DNA of 64,000 nucleotides from NCBI GenBank assembly GCA_935421135.1, contig OW285194.1, positions 2,192,501 through 2,256,500 on the forward strand. The letters run 5' to 3'. Position 1 is the stretch's first letter; each line of letters starts with the position of its first letter. The DNA is from Bugulina stolonifera (lineage: Eukaryota; Bryozoa; Gymnolaemata; Cheilostomatida; Bugulidae). Below the pieces are notes generated by a model. That model was given only the letters and a program-made list of their open reading frames with translations, was not told where the DNA came from and searched no databases. A program made the position numbers and the translations under genes. Shown one piece after another: positions 22,203 through 34,531 of this stretch.

Positions 22203-25200
22203 CAAGTTCCACAGGATACGTGGATATGTGTTTCATCTTTTGACAATTGGCAACATCTAGATATGTTTTCCTTGCATCTTTTCCTGTTAGCCATATAGAG
22301 CTGTCAGATGCAGGTATATTAGATAGGTTTTGTGTGACAGCAGTGCCACGTTCACCAGAAATTATCCACTGCTCTTCGTCAACAGTTAACATGAAATCCC
22401 TCTGTTTAGCAGGTTGTACAGACTCGACTAGCAGCTTTGCAATTTCTTTCTTTGTGGCATAATGCAGGGCTGTTCTACCACTCTTTTCCTTGTGCATTAT
22501 CATTTCACTATCAGGTAGAGGCATACTACACAAATACTCTACTACATCAATTCTACCACATACTGCAGCTGTATGTAGTGCTGTATACTGATTCTCATCA
22601 GCAGTTAGAATGAAGTCTCTCTGTTTATCAGGTTCGACAGACTCGACTAGCAGCTTTGCAATTTCTTTCTTTGTGGCATAATGCAGGGCTGTTCTACCAC
22701 TCTTTTCCTTCTGCATTATCATTTCACTATCGGGTAGAGCCATACTACACAAATACTCTACTACATCAGTTCTACCACATACTGCAGCTGTATGTAGTGC
22801 TGTATACTGATCCTCATCAGCAGTTAGAATGAAGTCTCTCTGTTTATCAGGTTCGATAGACTCGACTAGCAGCTTTGCAATTTCTTTCTTTGTGGCATAA
22901 TGCAGGGCTGTTCTACCACTCTATTCCTTCTGCATTATCATTTCACTATCGGGTAGAGCCATACTACACAAATACTCTACTACATCAATTCTACCACATA
23001 CTGCAGCTGTATGTAGTGCTGTATACTGATCCTCATCAGCAGTTAGAATGAAGTCTCTCTGTTTATCAGGTTCGACAGACTCGACTAGCAGCTGCGCAAT
23101 TTCTTTCTTTGTGGCATAATGCAGGGCTGTTCTACCACTCTTTTCCTTCTGCATTATCATTTCACTATCGGGTAGAGCCATACTACACAAATACTCTACT
23201 ACATCAATTCTACCACATACTGCAGCTGTATGTAGTGCTGTATACTGATCCTCATCAGCAGTTAGAATGAAGTCTCTCTGTTTATCAGGTTCGACAAACT
23301 CGACTAGCAGCTGCGCAATTTCTTTCTTTGTGGCATAATGCAGGGCTGTTCTACCACTCTTTTCCTTCTGCATTATCATTTCACTATCGGGTAGAGGCAT
23401 ACTACACAAATACTCTACTACATCAATTCTACCACATGCTGGAGCTGTATGTAGTGCTGTATACTGATCCTCATCAGCAGTTAGAATGAAGTCTCTCTGT
23501 TTATCAGGTTCGACAGACTCGACTAGCAGCTTTGCAATTTCTTTCTTTGTGGCATAATGCAGGGCTGTTCTACCACTCTTTTCCATCTGCATTATCATTT
23601 CACTATCGGGTAGAGGCATACTACACAAATACTCTACTACATCAATTCTACCACATGCTGCAGCTGTATGTAGTGCTGTACACTGATGCTCATCAGCAGC
23701 TAGAATGAAGTCTTTCTGTTTATCAGGTTCGACAGACTCGACTAGCAGCTGCGCAATTTCTTTCTTTGTGGCATAATGCAGGGCTGTTCTACCACTCTTT
23801 TCCTTCTTCATTATCATTTCACTATCGGGTAGAGGCATACTACACAAATACTCTACTACATCAATTCTACCACATGCTGCAGCTGTATGTAGTGCTGTAT
23901 ATTGATCCTCATCAGCAGTTAGAATGAAGTCTCTCTGTTTATCAGGTTCGACAGACTCGACTAGCAGCTGCGCAATTTCTTTCTTTGTGGCATAATGCAG
24001 GGCTGTTCTACCACTCTTTTCCTTCTGCATTATCATTTCACTATCGGGTAGAGGCATACTACACAAATACTCTACTACATCAATTCTACCACATACTGCA
24101 GCTGTATGTAGTGCTGTACACTGATGCTCATCAGGAGCTAGAATGAAGTCTCTCTGTTTATCAGGTTCGACAGACTCGACTAGCAGCTGCGCAATTTCTT
24201 TCTTTGTGGCATAATGCAGGGCTGTTCTACCACTCTTTTCCTTCTGCATTATCATTTCACTATCGGGTAGAGGTATACTACACAAATACTCTACTACATC
24301 AATTCTACCACATACTGTAGCTGTATGTAATGCTGTACACTGATGCTTATCAGCAGCTAGAATGAAGTCTCTCTGTTTATCAGGTTCGACAGACTCGACT
24401 AGCAGCTGCGCAATTTCTTTCTTTGTGGCATAATGCAGGGCTGTTCTACCACTCTTTTCCTTTTGCATTATCATTTCACTATCGGGTAGAGGCATACTAC
24501 ACAAATACTCTACTACATCAATTCTACCACATACTGCAGCTGTATGTAGTGCTGTACACTGATGCTCATCAGGAGCTAGAATGAAGTCTCTCTGTTTATC
24601 AGGTTCGACAGACTCGACTAGCAGCTGCGCAATTTCTTTCTTTGTGGCATAATGCAGGGCTGTTCTACCACTCTTTTCCTTCTGCATTATCATTTCACTA
24701 TCGGGTAGAGGTATACTACACAAATACTCTACTACATCAATTCTACCACATACTGTAGCTGTATGTAATGCTGTACACTGATGCTTATCAGCAGCTAGAA
24801 TGAAGTCTCTCTGTTTATCAGGTTCGACAGACTCGACTAGCAGCTGCGCAATTTCTTTCTTTGTGGCATAATGCAGGGCTGTTCTACCACTCTTTTCCTT
24901 TTGCATTATCATTTCACTATCGGGTAGAGGCATACTACACAAATACTCTACTACATCAATTCTACCACATACTGCAGCTGTATGTAGTGCTGTACACTGA
25001 TGCTCATCAGCAGCTAGAATGAAGTCTCTCTGTTTATCAGGTTCGACAGACTCGACTAGCAGCTGCGCAATTTCCTTTCTTGAGGCACAATGTAGCGCTG
25101 TTCTACCTTTCTTATTCCTCTTTAGCACCATTTCACTATCAGGCAGAGGAATGCTACATAAATACTCTACTACAACGGTTCTACCACATACTGCAGCTGT

Positions 25201-26050
25201 ATGTAATGCTGTACACTGATGCTCATCAGCAGCTAGAATGAAGTCTCTCTGTTTACCAGGTTCGACAGACTCGACTAGCAGCTGCGCAATTTCTTTCTTT
25301 GTGGCATAATGCAGGGCTGTTCTACCACTCTTTTCCTTCTGCATTATCATTTCACTATCGGGTAGAGCCATACTACACAAATACTCTACTACATCAATTC
25401 TACCACATACTGCAGCTGTATGTAGTGCTGTACACTGATGCTCATCAGCAGTTAGAATGAAGTCTCTCTGTTTATTAAGTTCTACAGATTCTACTAGTAG
25501 CTGTGCAGTTTCCTTTTCTTTGGCATTATGTAGAGCTGTTCTACGGTTCTTGTTCTTCTGTAGTATCAGTTCACTACCAGGTAGAGGTATACTACACAAA
25601 TATTCAACTACGTCGCTTCTATTTTCACCAACAGCTGTGTGTAATGCTGTACACTGATCCTCCTCAGCAGCTAAAATGAAGTCTCTCCGTTTATCAGGTT
25701 CTACGGATTCTACTAGTAGCTGTGCAGTTTCCTTTTCTTTGGCATTATGTAGAGCTGTTCTACGGTTCTTGTTCTTCTGTAGTATCAGTTCACTACCAGG
25801 TAGAGGTATACTACACAAATACTCCACTACATCAATTCTACCACATGCTGCAGCTGTATGTAGTGCTGTACAGTGATCCTCATCAGCAGCTAGAATGAAG
25901 TCTCTCTGTTTATCCGGTTCTATGGACTCTACTAGTAGCTGTGCGGCTTCCTTGTCTTTGGCATAATGTAGCGCTCTACTGTTGGACGTGTATGAGCGGG
26001 TCTCCATGTTCGTTAGGTTCACAGAGGTGGTATAATCACCGCAATAGTCT
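22203..26050 (-). CDS. Gene X, ankyrin-array exon with an in-frame stop
   Basis: The exon runs from acceptor TGTGTCCACAG (minus strand, exon base 26050) to donor CTTG|GTAAGC. It encodes about 16.5 tandem units of 73 residues. Each unit has two ankyrin-type repeats: a short one with G-R-T-A-L-H-Y-A, and one with C-T-A-L-H-T-A-A-V-C-G-R-I-D-V-V-E-Y-L-C. Ankyrin repeats mediate protein-protein binding. Units near the 5' end (25,450-25,950) are more diverged; the middle ones are nearly identical. One A-to-T change makes TAG at 22921-22923 where all sister units have AAG (Lys). The frame then reopens for two and a half more units and a unique tail (W-L-T-G-K-D-A-R-K-T-Y) up to the donor. Either the product is truncated, the allele is null, or the base is an assembly error. 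The upstream exon and true start were not found; the first in-frame ATG is near 26007. Confidence 0.8.
22390..25990. repeat. 219-bp tandem array (ankyrin units)
   Basis: The period is exactly 219 bp (for example ACATCAATTCTACCACAT at 22982, 23201 and so on). A dimer carrying the variants GATGCTTATC and GATGCTCATCAGGAG occurs twice (about 24120-24555 and 24556-24995), a very recent 438-bp duplication. Confidence 0.9.
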
Positions 26051-28278
26051 CTGTGGACACAAGAGAAAACAATTTTGTTTTCTTATTCTAGAAGGCATGA
26101 TTGCGTAGAAAGGTTCGCTAGAGAGAGGTTTGATGCACCCCACCCGCCTTTGTGAGGACAGAGGGGGTATGATGATTGGCTTTATTCTGTTCTGATGTCT
26201 TTCCCAAGGCATTGTACTTGTAGCGAGTGCTTTAATGATTAGGAACAGTTTGCAATTTTTTCAGAATGGTTCAGAATTGCTTGGGAGTAGTTCGGAATTG
26301 TGTCGAAGTGGTTCGATTGGAATGCTTCGGAATAGTGACCGATAATTTATCGAAGCGCACCCTCTTTTTCACCATTCGCTTCCCCTGGGGGAGGTTGAAC
26401 GAGGAAGATAAAGGAATAGCCAAAGTTTTAGCATGGGAGTGTGGGGCATGACGAAGGTCTGAGAGGATGGTGGGCGTCTGATGCGCAAGACGGGAACGAA
26501 GGTGTAACGAGACTTTTCGCCAGAGGCGGGTCCTAGGGGTTGGGGTGGTGATTAGAATTTTTGGTGGAGAGTGAGGTGTCATTCCAGAACAAAACTGTGA
26601 GGAAGGAGAGGAGAATCCTCAATCCAGTGAGCGCCATCGGATCGAGCAGGAGAGGTGGTGCGAAAAGTTTGGACTGTTAGGGGGTGTTAGGGCTTAGGAA
26701 TGGTTAAGAATGTTTCGAGATGGTTCGAAATGGCTTGAAATTGCCTCAGAATTGTTCAAACTTGCTTCGGAAAGGTTCAGAGTAGCCATAGCCAGAGTGG
26801 CACGCCCTCACCGGCAATATTTTCAACCCTACCCCCTGTGTTCCAGATTTCCCTCTCCAAACAGAAACTCCACCTACATTGAGAGTTAGGATCCTAAGGC
26901 GTTGCACATAGGCTAAGTTCTTTATAACTGAAGTCCCATGACAGGACGTATGGAGGTATGACCATCACACCTTAAAATAGGCACTCCTGTAGTTGTGCTG
27001 GATGATTTTGAGTTGCACTTGCATTCAGTCTTTTTCTCGAAATTTCTAAAAAAACTGAATCATACCAAAGTGGTGTTCGACCCATCTCCACCGGTTTTCA
27101 GCTTTTTAAATGAATGAAAAAACCTGAATCGAATCTCAAATTAAATGCTAAATTCTGGGTGTTGTCACACTCCCTTTCAGTACCAGTTAATTTTTGAAAA
27201 ATGAGACATACACGTATTTATAGGCCTACTCTATCTTAACCGCTTAAGCTATATTAAATTTGATTATAGATCTAGAGTCAGCTCATATTGTTCTATAGAA
27301 ATGGTATGTTTCACATTGATAACTCTAATAACAAAACATATTTAGAGGGTGAAGGACAGCATAATATATAGCAGAACAATTACCATTGTTGAAAAATAGT
27401 AAAATATCATGATACTCCCACTTCAGCCTACATATCAGTATTTTGATAAAAGTTTAGTATTTTTCAAAACATCTGACCACTGGAACTCAAACACCACATC
27501 TTTTGCATTATAAAATACTGCTCAGTGGGATGAAGTATGAAGTGTATGGAGCTGAACCACTAAATTATAGAATTCCTGCTGCTTTGCTGCTGGCCACCCT
27601 GATATTTCAGCTTAGGACCTACATTTTTGTACATGCAGGCATACTGGTACAGTAGCTATTTCCTGCAGCTACTCTAGTTCTGGGGCTTATTGGATTATTT
27701 ATAACAAATCTCAAAGCTTGAAGGATTAGTAGGTTTAGTAATTTGCTTCTTGATGTAAAGGCGGTTGTAAGAAATTGGAGTATAATTTTTGCGTCGGATA
27801 TATCCGACGCTAGTACTGAATGAGTTAAGTGTAATGGCTGCCATTTTTAATTTTGTTTAATGAATAGTAAGTATTAAACACTAATTATTTATAATATAGA
27901 GCAAGTATAACTATTAGAGTTGAGTGAGACTCTTATAGTAAGTCATCACTGGTTCACAATGATGGCTGGACCTAAGTCTGTATTTCAAGGATGACATCGA
28001 ATTATAAAGATTGAGAGAAGCACAACATGAATTCACGTGTTTGCAACACCAGCCACTATCGGGAGTGGGTATGCTAACTGGCGAGGTTCGGTGTGGATTT
28101 AAAACTTGAATTGTACTGAGCCGTTGTATTTCGTTTGCATTTTAAATTTTCGCGATCTTTGAACCGAAAAATAACAACTGCAAAACCGAATGCTAATGAA
28201 ACGACTTACAGCACGTGCAGTTCTAGGTGCATGTCAGGACAGACTTGCCCTGACTATACTACTGCTCAAATAATTGGA
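26051..28278. other. Upstream flank of gene X; TTCGAAATGG-type repeats, otherwise nothing
   Basis: Loose 11-12-bp repeats of the type TGGTTCRGAATTG lie at ~26255-26345 and ~26690-26790. A GC-richer patch lies at 26400-26560 and a Polinton-like GATCCTAAGGCGTTGCACAT word at ~26890. No exon with splice support was found. The promoter of gene X was not identified. Confidence 0.45.
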
Positions 28279-28286
28279 CTGACAAT

Positions 28287-29589
28287 CATACTTGCCAAGT
28301 GTCCCGGGTTTCTCGGGACACCCCCGGGATTTGAAAGTTGTCCCTACACTGTCCCAATGTCCTGATTTATACCCCGGGAATTAGGAAATTGCTGCTCTAA
28401 AAAATTTTATTTATTATTTCCTTTGGATTTTCCAAAACATTCACTGAAAAAGGGTTGAGCGCCGCAAATCCTGAAGAATTTTGCTAAATAAAATATGCTA
28501 CACACCGTTTATTTTTGAAGTAGTTCGATGTCTACTGACTGTCGTGTCTATGCCAATTGCCACTAGTGATAGCCCAAACTCTGATTAATTCCTGAGCTAT
28601 ATTGGTAGTGTACTAAAGCCTCCCCAACAGTGGAGAGCTATTTTATATAAACGCTCTAATGTCAATGACAACCACCGCGCAAATGAAAATTCACTCATTG
28701 ATATTATAATTATTATTAGTTGCATGTACAAATAATGTTTCCATTATTTGTCTATTGGATGTTAATTTAGCCAAACAATTCTCACAGTAAAGACAAGCAA
28801 AAGGCTCGGCAATTTTCAAATTTAAAATCAATGGGTCAAATTTATTTATTTTGTTTCTAAAAGTGAATTAGGTTTTTAATATCAATATTATAATTATGCC
28901 TTCTGCACCTTCTAGTATTACTGATGGTGGTACCAATGACATAGCCAGGCACACGCTGACCCAGAAGCATATCAAAGATGTTGTCTAAAACCTGTCACGT
29001 CATCTAAAAGCTTAGAAGATTTGTTTATTCTCAATGATTCTGAAGTTCAAAAGACAGGCTTACATTATGATTATAATTTTTAATAAATATAATAATTATA
29101 AACTTAACTTATGAAAATACTGAATTATTATTATTATTATTATTATAATTCAGTGTTTTCATGAATAAAGCTATTTATATGTTTATAATTTAATAAAATG
29201 AAACAAAAATTTGGTTTCTAATAAATTTTTATGTTGTAGCAAGTTTTATAGGTCTTCCTTAGATAATCCAACCAGAAGCACTCTTTGCAATTTCATTCCT
29301 ATTCTAATTCTTCCCACCATTTTACAACCATTCCAATATGCATGTAATATGAACATATTATTTTTGATCACTAGAGCAGCATACAAATACAAGTTAAATT
29401 GCCCCAACTACTGTCATTTTAGTGGCCCACAAAAAATAGTTTGAATGCGGGAGGGTGCTCCTCTGCCCCTACCGCACCCTTTCTGACAGCCCGCTACGCG
29501 GGCTGGCATGGCCTGCGGCCATGTCATCCGTCCTCCCTCTGGTCCGCGCATGTGTCCAGATTTTTTACCCAGGTTACTTGGCAAGTATG
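28287..29589. mobile_element. hAT-type non-autonomous element
   Basis: Termini CATACTTGCCAAGT and ACTTGGCAAGTATG are inverted and flanked by CTGACAAT (28279-28286) and CTGACAAC (29590-29597), an 8-bp duplication with one mismatch. CATACTTGCCAA-type ends are familiar from animal hAT elements. The ends are GC-rich (29446-29550). There is no transposase frame. An ATT microsatellite lies at 29128-29148. Confidence 0.75.
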
Positions 29590-29597
29590 CTGACAAC

Positions 29598-30179
29598 CAG
29601 TACTATATTTTAGCAAGGTAATGGAGCTGTTTCTCTATGGTACAGCTCTTATATGCTGGTGTCTATGGATTAAGGAAAGTATGCAGTTGACAGGACAGTA
29701 ATGCTAATTCACTGGCCGGGTATCCCGGGGTCTGGTGCTGGGGTGACTCAACTCTGTCCAAAATTTAATAAAAATAATTCATTTTAATTAAGTTCAGTAA
29801 ATAGCATGACATGTATATTTATCAAATTAAAACTCACCTACATGCACATGTGTTCATCAAAAGTGACTCACAAAACAAAAGTGATTGACTGATTGCTTAA
29901 CCAAAGCTGGTGGAAGTTGTGGATTAGTCGACCACTATTGATCTACACAAAATTGTTATTAAAGACAAACTGTTCGAAGCAATCTTGGTCCACAGTGTAT
30001 TGTCTACCAGATAATTTGATCTATTAGTTTTCTCATTGAAATCGTAGTACCATCACTTTGTAATCTGGCACTGTATTGTATAAAATACATGTCCAATGCA
30101 TAACACGGAATTCCAAACACCCAAGGTTGAACATCAAGGCGAGATTATACAGTCTAATTGCAAAGTGATCACTAACATT
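29598..30179. other. Stretch without recognised gene
   Basis: No splice-supported exon or repeat structure was seen; single-copy-looking AT-rich sequence. Confidence 0.4.
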
Positions 30180-30642
30180 CAGTGCTTTTCCATGCTTTGT
30201 ATTTTGCTTCGTATTTAGCTTCACATTTAAAATACGAAGGATGGAATTGACGAAAAATACGTATTTCCTGACCTTCGTAGGAGCAAGCTCCTTCGAGCGC
30301 GAGACTTCGTATTTTCGAAAATACGTAGGGATCTTTATTGCTTCGTAGGATGGAAGTGACATTCTTCGAATATGAGCTCGCTAATGGGCAAGTACTAGTT
30401 AGTAGGACACTATCTTTGGTTGGCGCAATAGTCTTCACGCTTGAATAACTGCTTGTTAATAACTACATTATGCTATGACGTCAGTTTGGCTGTGCACTCC
30501 TTGTTGCGGTTGAATTCACATTAGACAATGGGTAGCTATTTTTAACTCCTGAGGTTATTGTACTATAATGTCATAGGCGGGAAAACTTAAATGCGTTTAC
30601 CACAAAACAGTTGAACAAAATACGAAGCATGGAAAAGCACTG
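30180..30642. mobile_element. Short TIR element, CAGTGCTTTTCCATGC ends
   Basis: The left CAGTGCTTTTCCATGC and right GCATGGAAAAGCACTG are perfect inverted 16-mers, continued by TTTGTATTTTG / CAAAATACGAA. Internal words TACGAAG and TTCGTATTTT repeat. No clear target duplication is present. Confidence 0.65.
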
Positions 30643-30667
30643 ATTGTACTTGTTCAGTATTTAGCCG

Positions 30668-30712
30668 TGCGTGCGTGTGTGTGTATGTGTGTGCGTGGGG
30701 GGGGGGAGGGCT
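30668..30712. repeat. GT-rich microsatellite and G run
   Basis: (GT)n with GCGTGTAT interruptions is followed by a run of 10 G. Confidence 0.8.
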
Positions 30713-31304
30713 TAGAACTATGGGTTGATTTGAGGTCAAATGTGGATAAATGCAATGCAATGTAATTTACCCTTGTCCTTTGAAACGGTGAGCAAGCTAT
30801 ACATGTATTTTGCAACCATGAAAAGTTGAGCAAAAAACGATTCACAGTACCACTGAAAGTGTTTCCTATGCTGTAGAATAATAGATATAATACAAACACA
30901 ATAATTATGAACTCGACAGAACAATGAAGCTCAAGGGGAGCGAACCAGAAATAACTGTTGGGCTTTTACTTATGATTGAAGGACATGGGGACACATGAGT
31001 TGTCCTCTTCCAAAACCAATTTGAGAGAGGATAACTTCTAATTAGTAGTGAATACATGCTATTCCCTGTATTTAGATTTTGCTAGCATATCGGTGGAATA
31101 ATTATTCTTGTAGTGAATACTGAATAGCATACACATGGATTTCCTATTTCTAGAACTAACTTATCACAACCCTGCATATGAAGTGCAATGAATGATGCTG
31201 TAAGCTATACCTAGTTACCAATTGCACATCCGACATACCCACATAATACAAATGAACTACACATGAAAGAGTGTTAGGGGTTTTGGCCATTTTCTATATA
31301 GATA

Positions 31305-31681
31305 CATGTATAATGTATTTTTAGCAAGGAGTTTATCTTTGAGCAGTCAGAGACTTGTTTCATATCCATGAAAATAACAGTCCCTGACTGGGGTTTGAAC
31401 CCGGGGCCTCTACAGCACCTAATCGCCTAGCACAGTGAACAGAGCACGCTACCACTACACCAGTTCAGCAACCTTAAAAAACGAAATTTCACTGGTGAGC
31501 AGTAGACATGCTCTGAGCGAACTGCACACGAGGCAGTTCTGTTCTGTTTACTGTGCTAGGCGATTAGGTGCCGTAGAGGCCGCGGGTTCAAACCCCGGTC
31601 AGGGACTGTTATTTTCATGGATAAGAAACAAGTCTCTGACTGCTCAAAGATAAACTCCTTGCTAAAAATACATTATACATG
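31305..31681. mobile_element. tRNA-like foldback element, copy 2 (complete)
   Basis: The outer ends CATGTATAATGTATTTTTAG and CTAAAAATACATTATACATG are inverted, and the inverted similarity runs ~150 bp per arm. Each arm contains a tRNA-like block with an A-box-like TGGTGTAGTGGTAGC and a B box GGTTCAAACCC, pointing toward opposite ends. The central spacer is ~80 bp. No ORF is present. The head-to-head layout is shared with two other copies. Confidence 0.7.
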
Positions 31682-31840
31682 AAAGAGTATTTGTACACAT
31701 AAAATTATAATTATACATGTACATGTATAAAACAGAAAAATTACATTGTAGATCTCAGATGGACAACAGTAATAATTCATTATAATGTACAGAAGGGCAA
31801 GGTGTTAAGCCACTACCACCATGGCCACTTTGCAATTCTT

Positions 31841-31961
31841 AAAAAGGAAGCTTCACCAACCGTATGTATCGTGGCAATCGGCTGACAGTGCCGGTGAAAG
31901 AGTCCTGCTGTGTGTATAGGCTGATTGCCACTATACATACAGTCACTGAAGCTTCCTTTTT
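31841..31961. repeat. Hairpin with 41-bp arms
   Basis: Left arm AAAAAGGAAGCTTCACC... (31841-31881) pairs with the right arm ...GAAGCTTCCTTTTT (31921-31961), with few mismatches. The GGAAGCTTCACCA word also occurs in the spacer of the tRNA-like foldback at 56775-57231, so it may be a relative. Confidence 0.65.
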
Positions 31962-33929
31962 CGCTGAGGTAGCCATGATGGTAGCAGTTTCAGTCACGTG
32001 TTTGCCAAAGCGCCGTAGGTTGGTAGTAATTGGGCATCTTCTCGGTGCTGATTTGCTGGGACATTGTACCAGTTCGGCCACAACTACAAATTTACATTGT
32101 GTAAACAGGCACGGAAGCAGAGAATAGCTACACACCCTAATTGGGGTGGTCCCAGTGCTTAAGTACTTAGGCACTGGGCAACAGTGCTAGTATAGTCCAC
32201 CTGCAGTGCTAGCAGGTAGATAGTAGCACATACAAGGAGTTATACTCTCTCTCTTCCCTTGCAAGTCAGTAGTTATACTGTGCTGGTCTAGCCCTGGCCC
32301 AGGGTACACATATATACTATAATACAGTCTACTATTTAAAAATTTATGCAATTTAGTACAAGAGTACAGAAAAATCGCCTACCATGCCATTAATTTTGTG
32401 CAGTCATTATTCAGCAACTATCCTGAAAAATTCTCCTTAAGCATGTTCAGCTCATTTTTATATCTTTTCGACTCACTTTTACAAATTTTGGTTGTCACCC
32501 TGGTTTTAATTGAATAGATATATTTCTATTTACTACATTTACATGCAAATAAAATAATATATTATTTTTATTAAATTTTAAGAAAATTTGGGTTACCCCA
32601 TCACTGGACCCTGGCCCGTAAAATAGCACACCTGTAGATAGGAAGTAAAGCTATGCCATTTGTAAATTTGACCACAATGATGAATTTCACAGCCACAAAG
32701 AAACAAAGAGTATCCAAAAATAACTGGTTATAAAACAGTGAGCATGGCAAAATATACATCAGTCACACCATGTACTGGCTATTATATGTAAGAATGTCTG
32801 CTACTCACTACTTGGATAACAACTACAGCAAAGTTACTACAATAATATTGTAATGTATGAGGCTCCTGGGCTGTGCCAGCATCTAGCCTTATTCAATAGA
32901 CAGACTGCCATCTCTAACATTAATCTTGTGCTATTACCTATCCTTTGTTAGGACTGTAAACAATTAGCCTTCATATTCAATTACTGCTATTATATTAATA
33001 TTACATAACTTTTGCACATGTACATGACGTATCAGTGGGAAACTCTTTATACGGTGTTGTAGATGGCTACTGAACCCACAATCATTACCAATAGCCAACT
33101 GCTTATTGAGTCTCTCTAGGTGACCAGCACCTGTTTGGACACCAACACCAGTACACTACGTGTATGCTGTCCTTCTTTAAACAGACACTGTTATTAGCAA
33201 ACCAAATTGGAACTTGGATAATATTCTGCTTACACAATCAGCCATCAATTATGTCTGTGCACAGCATTACTAACCTTTGCTAGTATCTTATAATGTTATG
33301 GTTTTACCCTAGTCCATCTGGAAGCCGTTGTTTTTGACGACAGTCATCGGATGTTACCAACAGGTAGCCAATAGGAGCTGTCCTTGATTATGCAGTCTAT
33401 ATAAATAGAAGCATTATGTTCAGTACTACATGAGTTGATCATTGCAACTACATACCAGAAGATCTACGCCAGAGCATTGCTTTGCAGTGGCTTAGATCTT
33501 CTCACATACACACATGTAATATGTAAATCTACAATTGTATGCAGGTAGATTAACTTCTCTTTTGGTGAACCCTGACCTTTAGCCGAATATAAAACAGTGT
33601 TTATATGCAGCCGGAATGCCTGAAAGTAAATGAGCTGTAATGGTAGCTACACTGTGATGTGTTGATATCACATGTAGAGCACAGTGGCTATTGTCAGTTG
33701 ACTAGTTGTTTAGTATAGTTAGTATCAAACAGTAACTAACCAAAGTACACAGTTAGCAGCCTACCTTGTACATGTATGCCAGTCCGTACGCTGTAGGGTA
33801 ATGTGACTGTAAGGTACTGAGCAATGGCTATGCTAGGGTTGGTTGGCACTTGTCATTAATTGATAAGGCTATGTGCATGGCTTTGTTTGCACAAACTTGG
33901 CAGAGCTCCAAGATAATTAAAGTGGTGGA
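31962..33929. other. Stretch without recognised gene
   Basis: AT-rich sequence with no splice-supported exon and no repeat boundary that I can define. Confidence 0.4.
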
Positions 33930-34403
33930 TTGATGGGCCTGCTGTGTCATTTCTCATTGTATGCACTATACACTATACAGCCATGTATTATTGGACAGTA
34001 TATTATGATGTACACAAATGTTGCTGCATATTCGACAACTAAGTATCTGAGGAAGAGTATTACATGTCATTACTTACTATCTTTTATTGACTGGAAAATA
34101 GTGCTTGGCTTGATGCAATGTAGTCAGCACTGTTATGCAAATTATATGCTACTTTGTCAGCAGAGTATGGCATGTATGTGCAATGTCAGGTGTCTTAGTC
34201 AAATGTACATTACATGTACTGACCCTGAGAATTATCATGTAACCAGGATGTTATTTGAGGAGATTCTACAAAGTTTGTCTGTGAGAACCTGGGTGAGTGA
34301 GCATCGAACGGCAGAGCTGGTTGATGTATTTAATACATATATAAATCAGGAAGATCCATCGACTGCAAACAGGCAGACATACATTGTACTACCATGTGCT
34401 TAA
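33930..34403 (+). CDS. Unassigned 157-codon frame
   Basis: Open to TAA. The last ~60 codons (T-C-T-D-P-E-N-Y-H-V onward, with E-E-I-L-Q-S-L) look more protein-like than the first part, which is Cys/Tyr/Met-rich. A donor-like TGG|GTGAGT lies at ~34293. No family is recognised. It may belong with the interrupted frame just downstream. Confidence 0.25.
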   Translation: MMGLLCHFSLYALYTIQPCIIGQYIMMYTNVAAYSTTKYLRKSITCHYLLSFIDWKIVLGLMQCSQHCYANYMLLCQQSMACMCNVRCLSQMYITCTDPENYHVTRMLFEEILQSLSVRTWVSEHRTAELVDVFNTYINQEDPSTANRQTYIVLPCA

Positions 34404-34531
34404 TTCAAGATTTTGTAGGTAGAGAAACTGTATTGCTAAATTCCAAAAGTTGCATAAAACGGCTGACATACGCTACTTCAAATATGTCTGCCCATTATGC
34501 TGGTGCTATTAGGCTGCTGATAACAAAATAT
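34394..34531 (+). pseudogene. Left half of an open frame split by the LTR element
   Basis: An acceptor-like GATTTTGTAG precedes R-E-T-V-L-L-N-S-K and so on to A-G-A-I-R-L-L-I-T-K-Y. The frame stops at the LTR boundary. If the element and one ATAT copy are removed, the frame continues without a shift into 40294-40446 (Y-H-E-I-V-P-T-K-C-H-N-V). This suggests a disrupted host exon, but no protein family is recognised. Confidence 0.4.

Noticed and set aside
29414..29596. GC-rich 60-codon frame as a gene
   Set aside because: It is the GC-rich right terminus of the hAT element 28287-29589.
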